Below are positions 1 through 7,752 of a DNA stretch of 42,538 nucleotides, piece by piece (position 1 is the stretch's first letter; every line of letters starts with the position of its first letter). The stretch is from Kiritimatiellia bacterium. Its GTDB lineage: Bacteria; Verrucomicrobiota; Kiritimatiellia; PWTM01. A model generated the notes under the pieces. That model was not told the DNA's origin and did no database searches. It was given only the letters and a program-made list of their open reading frames with translations. Location of the stretch: NCBI GenBank assembly GCA_026417735.1, contig JAOACR010000024.1:1-42538 (forward strand), written 5' to 3'. Position numbers and translations under genes: made by a program.

Positions 1-141
1 GTGGAGGTGAACACGGGGCGGCTGGTGGACGTGAAGGGGCAGGTGGCGCGGTATGTGCGGCTGTACAGTCGGGGCAGCACCGCGGGGGAGATGAACCACT
101 ACATCGAAGTCGAAGTCTACGGCCGCAAGCCGAAAAACTGA
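1..141 (+). CDS. C-terminal end of a discoidin-type (F5/8 type C) domain protein, partial
   Basis: The reading frame is open from the first base to a TGA at 139-141 and gives about 46 residues. The stretch ARYVRLYSRG followed by NHYIEVEVYG is the typical last two strands of a discoidin/F5-8 type C carbohydrate-binding domain. Such domains often end large secreted glycan-active or surface proteins in PVC bacteria. The start and the rest of the protein lie outside the window, so the catalytic part, if any, is unknown. The identification rests on this short C-terminal pattern only. Confidence 0.6.
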   Translation: MEVNTGRLVDVKGQVARYVRLYSRGSTAGEMNHYIEVEVYGRKPKN

Positions 142-207
142 ACATGGAGGACGGCGGCCGGTTTCGGCGCTCGCGGCTGATGGGGGAGGAGTGCCGCCGG
201 CTCCGCG

Positions 208-236
208 TTGCGCGCGGCCGCGGGGCGGGCTAAGTT
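208..236 (+). promoter_or_regulatory. Predicted promoter of the hom-lysC-cimA operon
   Basis: TTGCGC at 208-213 and TAAGTT at 231-236 are separated by 17 bases. Transcription would begin near 243, about 35 bases before the leader-peptide ATG at 278. The elements match the sigma-70 consensus only partly, but the spacing and the position before the attenuator fit. The same TTGC-type -35 recurs before several other genes here. Confidence 0.4.
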
Positions 237-277
237 AGAGCGGTGTTCGTGAGGGCCGTTGAGGCCGGAGAACAGCG

Positions 278-319
278 ATGCGGTGGGGTATTACGACGAT
301 CGTGGCGGACGGCGCGTGA
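278..319 (+). CDS. thrL: Threonine/isoleucine leader peptide of the attenuator (13 aa)
   Basis: ATG at 278-280 opens a 13-codon frame ending at TGA 317-319, giving MRWGITTIVADGA. A GGAG ribosome-binding site (267-270) sits 7 bases upstream. The core is Ile-Thr-Thr-Ile-Val (290-304), the amino acids made through the downstream genes homoserine dehydrogenase and citramalate synthase. In enterobacterial thr operons a Thr/Ile-rich leader makes ribosomes stall when those charged tRNAs are scarce. This leader is shorter than E. coli ThrL and has fewer control codons, but they are consecutive. The gene symbol is given by analogy of role, not by homology. Confidence 0.75.
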   Translation: MRWGITTIVADGA

Positions 320-343
320 CCGCGCCCGCGGTTGCACGGCGCC
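311..343 (+). promoter_or_regulatory. Predicted antiterminator hairpin of the thr/ile attenuator
   Basis: Bases 311-318 (GGCGCGTG) pair with 335-343 (CACGGCGCC) with one bulged G at 338. Inside this stem, 319-324 (ACCGCG) pairs with 327-332 (CGCGGT). The long hairpin uses bases 342-343, which are also the first bases of the terminator 5' arm, so the two structures compete. A ribosome stalled on the Thr/Ile codons (290-301) would leave 311-318 free and favour this hairpin. A ribosome at the stop codon (317-319) would cover it. Pairing was read by hand; no folding energy was computed. Confidence 0.55.
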
Positions 344-363
344 CCGCATCGCGGGGTTTTTTT
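342..363 (+). terminator. Attenuator terminator upstream of hom
   Basis: CCCCGC (342-347), a three-base loop ATC, GCGGGG (351-356) and then a run of seven T residues (357-363) make a textbook intrinsic terminator. It lies between the leader-peptide stop and the hom start at 380, so its natural role is conditional termination of the operon rather than the end of an upstream gene. Confidence 0.8.
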
Positions 364-379
364 GTATCCGACGAGCGCG

Positions 380-1690
380 ATGAGCGGCAGTGAGACAGGC
401 GTGGCGATCCTGGGGTTCGGCACCGTTGGTGGCGGTGTCGCGGACCTGTTGGCTCGTCACGGCGAGCTGATCGCGGAGCGCGCGGGGGTGCGGTTGGTGT
501 TGCGAGCCATCGCCGACACGGACCTCGAGCGCCCTCGGGGCGTCCGGGTGGATCGCTCGTTGCTGACGCGCGATGCGATGGCCGCACTGAGGCGCGAGGA
601 CGTGCACCTCGTGGTGGAAACGATTGGAGGGCTGGGCGCGGCGCGGGAGCTGACGCTGGCGGCGCTGGAGGCCGGCAAGACGGTCGTCACCGCGAACAAG
701 TCGCTGCTGGCGCAGCACGGCGTGGAGCTGTTTGCGGCGGCGCGCCGCAGCGGGGCGGGGCTGTACTTCGAGGCGGCGGTCGCCGGCGGCGTGCCGATCA
801 TCCGCGCGCTGCGGCAGGGACTGGTCGCTTCCCGGATCCCGGCGATCTTCGGCATTCTGAACGGCACCTGCAACTACATCCTCACGCGGATGGAGGAGGC
901 GCGGGCGCCGTTCGAGACCGTGCTGAAGGAGGCGCAGGCCGCGGGCTATGCGGAGGCCGACCCCTCGCTGGATGTGGACGGACTGGACACCGCGCACAAG
1001 GCGGCGATTCTCGCGACGCTCGCGTGTGGGCGGCCGGTGCCGTTCAGCGCGGTCGGTGTGGAGGGCATCCGGACCGTCTCGAATCTGGATCTGGACTACG
1101 CGCGGGGTCTCGGGTATGCGGTGAAGCTGCTGGCGGTGATCCGGAACGAGTCGGGCGGCGTCAGCGTGCACGTGGGCCCCTGCTTGGTGCCGCGCAGCCA
1201 CCTGCTGGGCCAGGTCCGGGACGTGTTCAACGCGGTGTTGGTGAAGGGCGATGCCGCCGGCGACACGATCTACTGCGGCCCCGGCGCAGGGCGCTACCCG
1301 ACCGCGGGCGCGATCATCAGCGACCTGGTCGAGGCTGCGCGGCGTCGCGCCGCGGGCGCCGCGCACGACGACGCGTACGCGGGAGAGCCGCCGCGCATCC
1401 GTGCGGATGCGTATGATCGCGCGCGATGGTACCTGCGGGTGATGCTGCGCGACCAGCCCGGCATGCTCGCCCGCGCGGCGGAAGTGCTCGGACGGCACGA
1501 GATCAGCATCGCGTCGGTCGTGCAGCGCGAATCCCGGCTCGAACCGCACGTGCCGGTGCTGTTTCTCACCCACCGCGCCGCGTTCGGCGCGGTGCGGCGC
1601 GCGATCCGAGAACTGTCGCGGATGGATGGCAGTGGCGGGCCGCCGGTGTGTTTCCGGATCGAGGATCTCGACGGATCGTCGGGCCACTGA
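380..1690 (+). CDS. hom: Homoserine dehydrogenase with C-terminal ACT domain
   Basis: This enzyme reduces aspartate semialdehyde to homoserine, the branch toward threonine, methionine and (through threonine) isoleucine. The N-terminal Rossmann motif GFGTVGGGV starts within the first 20 residues. The catalytic domain contains GILNGTCNYILT and the AEADPSLDVDG-type segment typical of the family. An ACT regulatory domain follows at the C-terminus, around YLRVMLRDQPGMLARAAEVL. The length of 436 residues is normal. I chose ATG 380 because an upstream in-frame ATG (332) would run through the terminator hairpin. It is the first gene after the thr/ile attenuator and is followed 19 bases later by lysC. 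Confidence 0.95.
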   Translation: MSGSETGVAILGFGTVGGGVADLLARHGELIAERAGVRLVLRAIADTDLERPRGVRVDRSLLTRDAMAALRREDVHLVVETIGGLGAARELTLAALEAGKTVVTANKSLLAQHGVELFAAARRSGAGLYFEAAVAGGVPIIRALRQGLVASRIPAIFGILNGTCNYILTRMEEARAPFETVLKEAQAAGYAEADPSLDVDGLDTAHKAAILATLACGRPVPFSAVGVEGIRTVSNLDLDYARGLGYAVKLLAVIRNESGGVSVHVGPCLVPRSHLLGQVRDVFNAVLVKGDAAGDTIYCGPGAGRYPTAGAIISDLVEAARRRAAGAAHDDAYAGEPPRIRADAYDRARWYLRVMLRDQPGMLARAAEVLGRHEISIASVVQRESRLEPHVPVLFLTHRAAFGAVRRAIRELSRMDGSGGPPVCFRIEDLDGSSGH

Positions 1691-1709
1691 GGGCCCAGGG
1701 AGCGGAACG

Positions 1710-2981
1710 ATGGCGTTGGTGGTGCAAAAGTACGGCGGAAGTTCGGTCGCCGACGCGGCGTGCATGATGAACGTTGCGGAGCGCATCCGGCGAACCCGTG
1801 AGCGCGGCGACCAGGTGGTCGTCGTCGTCAGCGCAATGGGTGACGCGACCGACGACCTCATCGAGCTCGCGAAGCAGGTCAACCCGGATCCCGACCCGCG
1901 CGAAATGGACATGCTGCTGGCCACCGGCGAGCAGGTCTCGATCGCGATTCTCACGATGGCGCTGCACCGGCTCGGCGTGCCGGCGATTTCGCTCACCGGC
2001 CCCCAGGCGGGGATTTTTGCGGAGGGTATTCATTTGAAGGGCCGCATCCGCGACGTCCGGCCGGAGCGCATCTGGCGCGCGCTGCGGGAGAACAAGGTCG
2101 TGATCGTCGCGGGGTTCCAGGGCCTGGACTCCAGCGACGACATCGTCACGCTGGGCCGCGGTGGTTCGGACATGACCGCGGTCGCGCTCGCCTGGGCGCT
2201 GAAGGCGGACCGATGTCAGTTTTACAAGGATGTGCCGGGCGTGTTCACCGCCGATCCGCGGGTAGTGCCCGAGGCCCGCAAACTCGACACGATCTCGTAC
2301 GACGAGATGCTCGAGCTGGCCAGCATGGGTGCCGCGGTGCTGCAGTCTCGCGCGGTGGAGTTCGCGTCCGCGTATCGCGTGCCGCTGGAGGTGCTGTCGA
2401 GCTTCGAGGACCGTCCCGGTACGCTGGTGTGCGAGGAGACCCCCGACATGGAAAAGATCATCGTCCGCGGCGTCGCCGCCGACACGAAACAGGCGAAAGT
2501 CACGTTGCTGGAGGTTCCCGATCGGCCCGGCATTGCCGCGGCGATTTTCACCGCACTGGCGAATGCCGGCATCAACGTGGACATGATCGTGCTGAACGTG
2601 CGTTCGCAGGGCCAGCGCGCGGACCTCTCGTTCACGGTGCCGGTGGGCGACCTGAAGACCGCGCTGGCGGTGGTCGCCGACGTGGTGCCGGAGGTCGCCT
2701 CCAGCGGCGTCACGCACGACCCGGACATCGCGCTGGTGAGCATCGTCGGTGTCGGCATGCGCAGCCACTCCGGCGTCGCCGCGCGGATGTTCTCCGCGCT
2801 CGCAAAGCACGGCATTGATATCCAGATGATCTCCACCTCCGAGATCAAGATCTCGGTCGCGATCGCAAAATCCCAGGCGAACGAGGCGGTTCGAGTGCTG
2901 CACCGGGAGTTTGAACTCGACCGGGAGCCCGCCACCGCGCCGCCCGGCCGTGCGCGGCGCCGGTCCCCCCGCGCCCGATGA
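1710..2981 (+). CDS. lysC: Aspartate kinase (monofunctional, two ACT domains)
   Basis: It phosphorylates aspartate, the first step of the lysine, threonine, methionine and isoleucine pathway. The kinase domain begins with VQKYGGSSVAD and contains TGEQVSIA and the GRGGSDMTAVALA nucleotide-binding loop. Two ACT segments follow, LLEVPDRPGIAAAIF and IVGVGMRSHSGVAARMF, which usually bind Thr and/or Lys for feedback control. The 423-residue length fits the family. The start at ATG 1710 has a purine-rich site (AGGGAGCGG) just upstream and gives the canonical N-terminus. The stop overlaps the cimA start as ATGA, so translation is probably coupled. The C-terminal tail is Arg/Pro-rich and not conserved. 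Confidence 0.95.
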   Translation: MALVVQKYGGSSVADAACMMNVAERIRRTRERGDQVVVVVSAMGDATDDLIELAKQVNPDPDPREMDMLLATGEQVSIAILTMALHRLGVPAISLTGPQAGIFAEGIHLKGRIRDVRPERIWRALRENKVVIVAGFQGLDSSDDIVTLGRGGSDMTAVALAWALKADRCQFYKDVPGVFTADPRVVPEARKLDTISYDEMLELASMGAAVLQSRAVEFASAYRVPLEVLSSFEDRPGTLVCEETPDMEKIIVRGVAADTKQAKVTLLEVPDRPGIAAAIFTALANAGINVDMIVLNVRSQGQRADLSFTVPVGDLKTALAVVADVVPEVASSGVTHDPDIALVSIVGVGMRSHSGVAARMFSALAKHGIDIQMISTSEIKISVAIAKSQANEAVRVLHREFELDREPATAPPGRARRRSPRAR

Positions 2982-4585
2982 GCACCCGTGTGGAAATCTA
3001 CGACACGACGCTGCGTGACGGCGCGCAGGCGGAGGGGGTGTCGTTCACGCTGTCGGGCAAACTGCGGGTCGCGCAGCGGCTGGACGCGTTCGGCGTTGAC
3101 TACATCGAGGGCGGCTACGCGGGCTCGAACCCGAAGGACATGGAGTTCTTCCGGGAGGCGCGCCGGCTGGAGCTGCGCCGCGCGCGACTGGTCGCGTTCG
3201 GCAGCACGCGGCGTGCCCGCCGCAGCGTGGAAGAGGATGAGGGGCTCGCGGCGCTGCTGGAGGCCGGCACCGCGTCGGTCGCGATCTTCGGCAAGTCGTG
3301 GCGGCTACATGTGCGGGAGGTGCTGCGCACCAGCGAGGAGGAGAACCTCCGGATGATCGCCGACAGCGTCCGCCGGCTGAAGGCGGCGGGCCGCGAGGTG
3401 ATCTACGACGCGGAGCACTTCTTTGACGGCTGGCGCGATTCCGCCGACTACGCCGCGCGCACGCTGGCGGCGGCCCGCGACGCGGGTGCGGACGTGCTGG
3501 TGCTGTGCGACACCAACGGCGGCACGATGCCGCACGAGCTGGAGGGCATCGTCGCGGAGGTGGTTCGGCGGTTTGGCGGCCGGATCGGCATTCACGCGCA
3601 CAACGACAGTGAGCTGGCGGTCGCGAACTCGCTGGCCGCAGTGCGTGCGGGCGCACTTCATGTGCAGGGCACCATCAACGGGTTCGGCGAACGATGCGGC
3701 AACGCGAACCTCGTTTCGGTCGTGCCGAATCTGGTGCTGCGGTTCGGCTGCGAGTGTCTGCGGCCGGACGCGTTGCGGGAGCTGAAGGCGGTCTCGGAAT
3801 TCGTCTACGAGATGGCCGACGTCCGGCCGCACGCACGCCAGCCCTTCGTGGGTGACAGCGCCTTCGCGCACAAGGCCGGCATGCACGCGGACGCGGTGCG
3901 GAAATGCCCGCGGGCCTATGAACACGTGGACCCCGCCTCCGTCGGCAATGAGCGGCGGATCCTTGTCTCGGAGCTATCCGGTGCCAGCAACGTGTTTCTG
4001 AAGGCCGTCGAGATGGGGCTGGCGATGGACCGCGATTCGCCGGAGGTGCGCACGGTGCTGCGGGAGCTGGAGCGACTGGAGCGCAGCGGATACCAGTTTG
4101 AGGCGGCAGAGGCCTCGTTCCGGCTGCTCGTCGAAAAGGTGTTGAAGCGTCACCGTTCGTTCTTCAGCCTCGACGCCTTCCGGGTGATCGTGGAGAAGCG
4201 TCGAGCCGGCGAACCGTGCATCTCGGAGGCGACTGTGAAGCTACGGGTGGACGGCCAGCCGGTGCACACGGTCGGCGAGGGCGACGGGCCGGTGGATGCG
4301 CTGAACCGCGCGCTGCGGAAGGCGCTGGAGCCGTTTTATCCGGCCGTGCGCGACGTGCGGCTGGTGGACTACAGCGTCCGTATTCTGGATCCGCAGGCGG
4401 CGACCGCCGCGAAAACGCGCGTGCTGATCGAATCGGCGGCGGGCGGGCGCACGTGGAGCACAATCGGCGTCTCCGACAACATCATCGAGGCCTCCTGGGA
4501 GGCGCTGGTGGACGGCATCGAGTACAAGCTGTTTCTCGATGAGCAGACCGGCGGCGCCGCCCAATCCCCCCCTGCTTCCGACTGA
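2978..4585 (+). CDS. cimA: (R)-citramalate synthase
   Basis: It condenses pyruvate with acetyl-CoA to (R)-citramalate, the threonine-independent entry to isoleucine. The start EIYDTTLRDGAQAEGVSFT and the motifs GGYAGSNPKD, CDTNGGTMPHE and HAHNDSELAVANS identify the DRE-TIM metallolyase fold of the citramalate branch rather than 2-isopropylmalate synthase. A LeuA-type allosteric dimer domain fills roughly residues 390-525. The 535-residue length is typical of this long CimA subfamily. Its place after hom and lysC, behind a Thr/Ile leader, supports an isoleucine role. The start overlaps the lysC stop by four bases. Confidence 0.93.
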   Translation: MSTRVEIYDTTLRDGAQAEGVSFTLSGKLRVAQRLDAFGVDYIEGGYAGSNPKDMEFFREARRLELRRARLVAFGSTRRARRSVEEDEGLAALLEAGTASVAIFGKSWRLHVREVLRTSEEENLRMIADSVRRLKAAGREVIYDAEHFFDGWRDSADYAARTLAAARDAGADVLVLCDTNGGTMPHELEGIVAEVVRRFGGRIGIHAHNDSELAVANSLAAVRAGALHVQGTINGFGERCGNANLVSVVPNLVLRFGCECLRPDALRELKAVSEFVYEMADVRPHARQPFVGDSAFAHKAGMHADAVRKCPRAYEHVDPASVGNERRILVSELSGASNVFLKAVEMGLAMDRDSPEVRTVLRELERLERSGYQFEAAEASFRLLVEKVLKRHRSFFSLDAFRVIVEKRRAGEPCISEATVKLRVDGQPVHTVGEGDGPVDALNRALRKALEPFYPAVRDVRLVDYSVRILDPQAATAAKTRVLIESAAGGRTWSTIGVSDNIIEASWEALVDGIEYKLFLDEQTGGAAQSPPASD

Positions 4586-4881
4586 CCACCGGGCGGGGAA
4601 GCGGCAACGCGCATACGCCGGGGCCCCTTCGCAACGACGTCGCGAAGCCAAGTCGATCGCGCGCTCCAAGCGTTGGACGCGCTCGGTTGGGTGTCCTCCA
4701 AGGACTGGACACACACCTCCGCGATGCGGTTCGAAGCTCGGCCGGTTCCGCACCGCCCTCTGCGGCGTTCATTCCATCGCGGTGCAACTGTGGCGACCAA
4801 CAGAAACCTGCCGACCACCGGAAGTTCCCGCAACACCGAAGAGGGAAATCGCCCCGGCCGCAGAGCCGGGCCGCAAGCGAC
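4586..4881. other. Intergenic gap between cimA and the PEP-CTERM gene, no gene seen
   Basis: These 296 bases separate two convergent genes. Open frames here are short and lack family features. One inverted repeat (GTGTCC 4691-4696 with GGACAC 4707-4712) could stop plus-strand transcription but has no T run. A second (4853-4870) lies just past the minus-strand gene and is listed separately. Confidence 0.5.
4853..4870 (-). terminator. Possible terminator after the PEP-CTERM gene
   Basis: CCCGGC (4853-4858) and GCCGGG (4865-4870) form a perfect six-base stem with a six-base loop, 12 bases beyond the minus-strand stop codon. On the minus strand it is followed by GGCGATTT, so only a short T run is present. 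This is a weak intrinsic-terminator candidate. Confidence 0.35.
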
Positions 4882-5814
4882 TTAGACGCGCCGACGGTGA
4901 AATCTGGCGGCCATCAAGCCGAGAAGCAACAGCCCGACCGTTGCCGGTTCGGGAATGGCCTGGACCGCCACGGAATCGATGCGCTGGATTCCGCGGTCAC
5001 CGTTGCCAGCGATGTAGGCGTAGGCGCCATGCGAGCTGTCGAGGTTGTTGCCAAAGCCGGGATTCCACGTATAGGGGCTGGTCTGAAGGATTAGCGTGTT
5101 GCCGCCTGTCTGGCCGTCACTCCCCCAGTCGCGGAGCCGCAGGTTGGCCAGCGTCCAACTCGAATTCGCGGGATTGCCGCTGTTGTAATTGAAGGTCAGG
5201 TCGAAAGAGAACTGGTACCAGGTTCCCACGACCAGGCTCGTTGACGCGATGCCACCCTGAAAGTACGTCGCGGGAATATCGGTGCCGGCGCCACCGTATT
5301 GTCCGAGGCGTCCGCCGCTGCTGGCACGTGCGATATTGTTCACGTTCTCCGTTCGGCGAAGGCCGATCAGCAGCCGGTCCGCATCGCCGACCGTGTAGGG
5401 TGAAACGCCGTCGGTTGCCGGACTCAGGGCCCAGCCGACTCCGAGGAAGCCGCCCAACTGCGTCGAGATGGGATCGAAGCGAAAATGCACACTGAAGCTG
5501 ACGGCGGAATAGGTGGTGTTGGCGATGTTAAACGTGTTGCGGGCTCGCATCGCAACGTCCTGGCTGTGCACGAAGGATGCAGAGTTGGCGACGCCACCAC
5601 TGCCCTGCACTTGGAGCGCTGTGCGGAGGCCGGTCGCGTTGCCGAGCTTGGGATCGCTGCCCAGCGGCTGCCCCGTCGAGCCGTTGTAGTTGCCGACCGG
5701 TGATCCCGAAAAGTCGTTGTCCACAATCACCAGCTGCGCGGGGACGGTTGTGGCCAGAAGCAGACTCGCCGCCACGCTTTCACGCAACCACGCCGTCGTT
5801 TTCTCGATTCCCAT
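4882..5814 (-). CDS. PEP-CTERM sorting domain protein
   Basis: A 310-residue exported protein. Residues 1-27 form a signal peptide (hydrophobic VAASLLLATTVPA). The body is rich in Ser, Thr, Asn and Gly and is probably an all-beta jelly-roll, with no recognisable catalytic motif. The C-terminus has the PEP-CTERM layout: AIPEPATVGLLLLGLMAAR, then His/Arg-rich residues. That tail is recognised by an exosortase, cleaved and used for surface or polysaccharide-linked anchoring. No exosortase gene is in the window. A GAGG ribosome-binding site lies 8 bases before the ATG. The gene stands alone, convergent with the cimA operon and divergent from the glycosyltransferase at 6083. Confidence 0.88.
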   Translation of the reverse strand: MGIEKTTAWLRESVAASLLLATTVPAQLVIVDNDFSGSPVGNYNGSTGQPLGSDPKLGNATGLRTALQVQGSGGVANSASFVHSQDVAMRARNTFNIANTTYSAVSFSVHFRFDPISTQLGGFLGVGWALSPATDGVSPYTVGDADRLLIGLRRTENVNNIARASSGGRLGQYGGAGTDIPATYFQGGIASTSLVVGTWYQFSFDLTFNYNSGNPANSSWTLANLRLRDWGSDGQTGGNTLILQTSPYTWNPGFGNNLDSSHGAYAYIAGNGDRGIQRIDSVAVQAIPEPATVGLLLLGLMAARFHRRRV

Positions 5815-5838
5815 AACTGCGCCTCAAGCGGGAAGACT

Positions 5839-5868
5839 CTTATGGCCAGTTCCAGCCTGTCAAGCCAA
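5839..5868 (-). promoter_or_regulatory. Possible promoter of the PEP-CTERM gene
   Basis: On the minus strand TTGGCT (5868-5863) and CATAAG (5844-5839) are 18 bases apart. An overlapping TTGACA (5863-5858) with TAAGAG (5842-5837) has only a 15-base spacer. Either would place the start about 20 bases before the gene. The choice between them cannot be settled by eye. Confidence 0.3.
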
Positions 5869-6026
5869 GGCCACTCCGGCCGTTCCCTCCGGTGATGTTC
5901 GCAACCCGCGATGCGTTGCCGTGGCTTCTAGGGAGTCTGCGTCCGATGCAAGAGGCGTCCGGCTTGGCGGCGCGGGAGTGGGGCTGTGGCTGAGCGCAAC
6001 GGGCGCACGGGCCCATGGGGCCGGCG

Positions 6027-6056
6027 TTGCGTGTGTGGTAGCTGGGCCGGTACGAT
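6027..6056 (+). promoter_or_regulatory. Predicted promoter of the glycosyltransferase-folK-galA run
   Basis: TTGCGT at 6027-6032 and TACGAT at 6051-6056 are 18 bases apart and end 26 bases before the ATG at 6083. This leaves a very short leader with only a weak ribosome-binding site. Confidence 0.35.
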
Positions 6057-6082
6057 CGTGGGGCGGGCGGAAGCCCGCGGAG

Positions 6083-7225
6083 ATGCCGGAGTTTCCCGAA
6101 AGCTGGAAGCGTTGGAGGGTCGTGCTGGGCCACGACTGGCTGACCGGTTTGCGCGGCGGCGAGCGAGTGCTGGAGGTGCTCGCGCGTGCTTTTCCGGAGG
6201 CCCCGATCCTGACGTTGCTGCACCGCCGGGCCGCGCTGCCGCCCGCGCTGCGCGATCGCCGGCTGGTCGCCTCGCCGTTGCAGCGGTTGCCCGCCATCCA
6301 TCGGTATTACCGCTGGATGCTGCCGGCGTTCCCCGCCGCGGTGCGCGCGCTGCGCTGCCCGCCGTGCGACCTGCTGATCACCACCAGCCACTGTGCGATC
6401 AAAGCGGTGCGACCACCGCCACGCGCGCGGCACCTGTGCTACTGCTTTACGCCGATGCGGTATGCGTGGACTTTCGCGGATGACTATTTCGGCCGGCGCA
6501 CCCCGATGCGGCTGGCTGTCTCGCCGCTGCTGGCCGCGCTGCGGCACTGGGATCGTGCGACGGCCGGCCGCGTGGACCGCTTTGCGACAATCAGTCGGCA
6601 CGTGCGCGATCGCATTTGGAACGCTTACGAGCGTGACGCGGACGTCGTGTATCCCCCGGTTCGGCTGGACTTGTTCACGCCGGATCCTGCCAGTTCTCCC
6701 CCGTCGGCGGAGAATGCGTATGATCTGGCGGTTGCGGCGCTGGTTCCCTACAAGCGACTGGATCTGGCGGTGCGCGTCTGTTCTCGACTGCAGCGGCGGC
6801 TGCGGGTGGTCGGGGTGGGCAGCGAGGCGTCGCGACTGCGCCGGCTTGCGGGGCCGTGCGTGGAGTTTTTGGGCGTGGTTTCGGACGAGCAACTGCGGGA
6901 CCTGTATCGCGGCTGCCGCTGCTTGATCTTCCCGGGCGAGGAGGATTTCGGCCTGGCGCCGGTCGAGGCCCAAGCATGCGGCCGGCCGGTTGTCGCGTAC
7001 GGGCGGGGCGGCGCGGCGGAGTCCGTCGTGGACGGTGAAACGGGGGTATTGTTTCAGCCGCAGACGGAGGCGGCGCTAGCCGCGGCGCTGGCGAGGGCCG
7101 ACACGATCGTATGGGACGCCGAGCGAATCCGCCGCAATGCGGAGCGCTTCAGCGAGGCCGCGTTTGTCGAACAGTTTGACCGGGCGATTTCGGCTTGCAT
7201 GGCGGGTACGGAGGCGAGCCGATGA
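6083..7225 (+). CDS. GT4-family glycosyltransferase
   Basis: A 380-residue retaining glycosyltransferase with the two-domain GT-B fold. The N-terminal half contains GHDWLTGLRGGERVLE, typical of the acceptor domain of family 4 enzymes. The C-terminal half has the donor-binding segment FPGEEDFGLAPVEAQACGRP, whose E-x7-E pattern contacts the nucleotide sugar, followed by VVAYGRGGAAESV. The role is probably in surface polysaccharide assembly; donor and acceptor cannot be told from sequence. The frame stays open far upstream to 5690 but without family similarity, so I take ATG 6083. The stop overlaps the folK start as ATGA. Confidence 0.85.
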   Translation: MPEFPESWKRWRVVLGHDWLTGLRGGERVLEVLARAFPEAPILTLLHRRAALPPALRDRRLVASPLQRLPAIHRYYRWMLPAFPAAVRALRCPPCDLLITTSHCAIKAVRPPPRARHLCYCFTPMRYAWTFADDYFGRRTPMRLAVSPLLAALRHWDRATAGRVDRFATISRHVRDRIWNAYERDADVVYPPVRLDLFTPDPASSPPSAENAYDLAVAALVPYKRLDLAVRVCSRLQRRLRVVGVGSEASRLRRLAGPCVEFLGVVSDEQLRDLYRGCRCLIFPGEEDFGLAPVEAQACGRPVVAYGRGGAAESVVDGETGVLFQPQTEAALAAALARADTIVWDAERIRRNAERFSEAAFVEQFDRAISACMAGTEASR

Positions 7226-7749
7226 GCAACGCGGTGCCGCTGCGCGAGGCGGGGTTCAGCCTCGGCTCCAACCTGGGCGACCGGCTCGCGAACCTTCGCG
7301 CCGCGCGCGCCGCGCTCGCCGCAACGCCTGGCGCGCGCTTGCTGGCGAGCGCGCCGGTATACGAGACCGAGCCGATCGGGGTGCGACCGGAGCATCGGCA
7401 TCTGAAGTTTCTGAACACCGTGGTGGTGCTCGAGGCGCCACTGGACGCGGCGGCGTGGATGGTGAGGGCGCGTGAAATCGAAACAGCGCTGGGCCGCGTG
7501 CGCACGCTCGACCGCTACGCGCCGCGCCCGGTGGATGTGGATCTCTTGTACTGCGGCGAGCAGGCCGTGGACGAACCCGAGCTGCGCGTGCCACATCCGA
7601 AGTGGGCCGAACGGCGATTTGTGGTGCAGCCGCTGGCGGATGTGCGGCCATCGCTGCGGCTGCCAGGGTGCGAGGGTGACGTCCAGCAGGTGCTCGCAAA
7701 GCTTGCCGACTCGGCGGCGGGGGTCCGCCTGCTGTTGCGGGAGTGGTAG
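7222..7749 (+). CDS. folK: 6-hydroxymethyl-7,8-dihydropterin pyrophosphokinase
   Basis: It transfers pyrophosphate from ATP to 6-hydroxymethyl-dihydropterin in folate synthesis. SLGSNLGDRLANL near the N-terminus, VYETEPIG, FLNTVVVLE and the RYAPRPVDVDLLYCG segment are the HPPK signatures; the last carries the two Mg-binding aspartates and the conserved arginine. The 175-residue length is normal. The ATG at 7222 overlaps the upstream glycosyltransferase stop. folE, another pterin/folate gene, lies in the opposite-strand operon at 10971-11561. Confidence 0.93.
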   Translation: MSNAVPLREAGFSLGSNLGDRLANLRAARAALAATPGARLLASAPVYETEPIGVRPEHRHLKFLNTVVVLEAPLDAAAWMVRAREIETALGRVRTLDRYAPRPVDVDLLYCGEQAVDEPELRVPHPKWAERRFVVQPLADVRPSLRLPGCEGDVQQVLAKLADSAAGVRLLLREW

Positions 7750-7752
7750 AGG

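Noticed and set aside
332-379. Upstream in-frame ATG (332) as the hom start
   Set aside because: It would translate through the attenuator hairpin and T run and adds 16 residues without family similarity; ATG 380 gives the canonical N-terminus.
230-1996. Long minus-strand open frame (588 codons) opposite hom and lysC
   Set aside because: It is antisense to two clear enzymes, is Arg/His/Pro-rich without any family motif and reflects high GC content.
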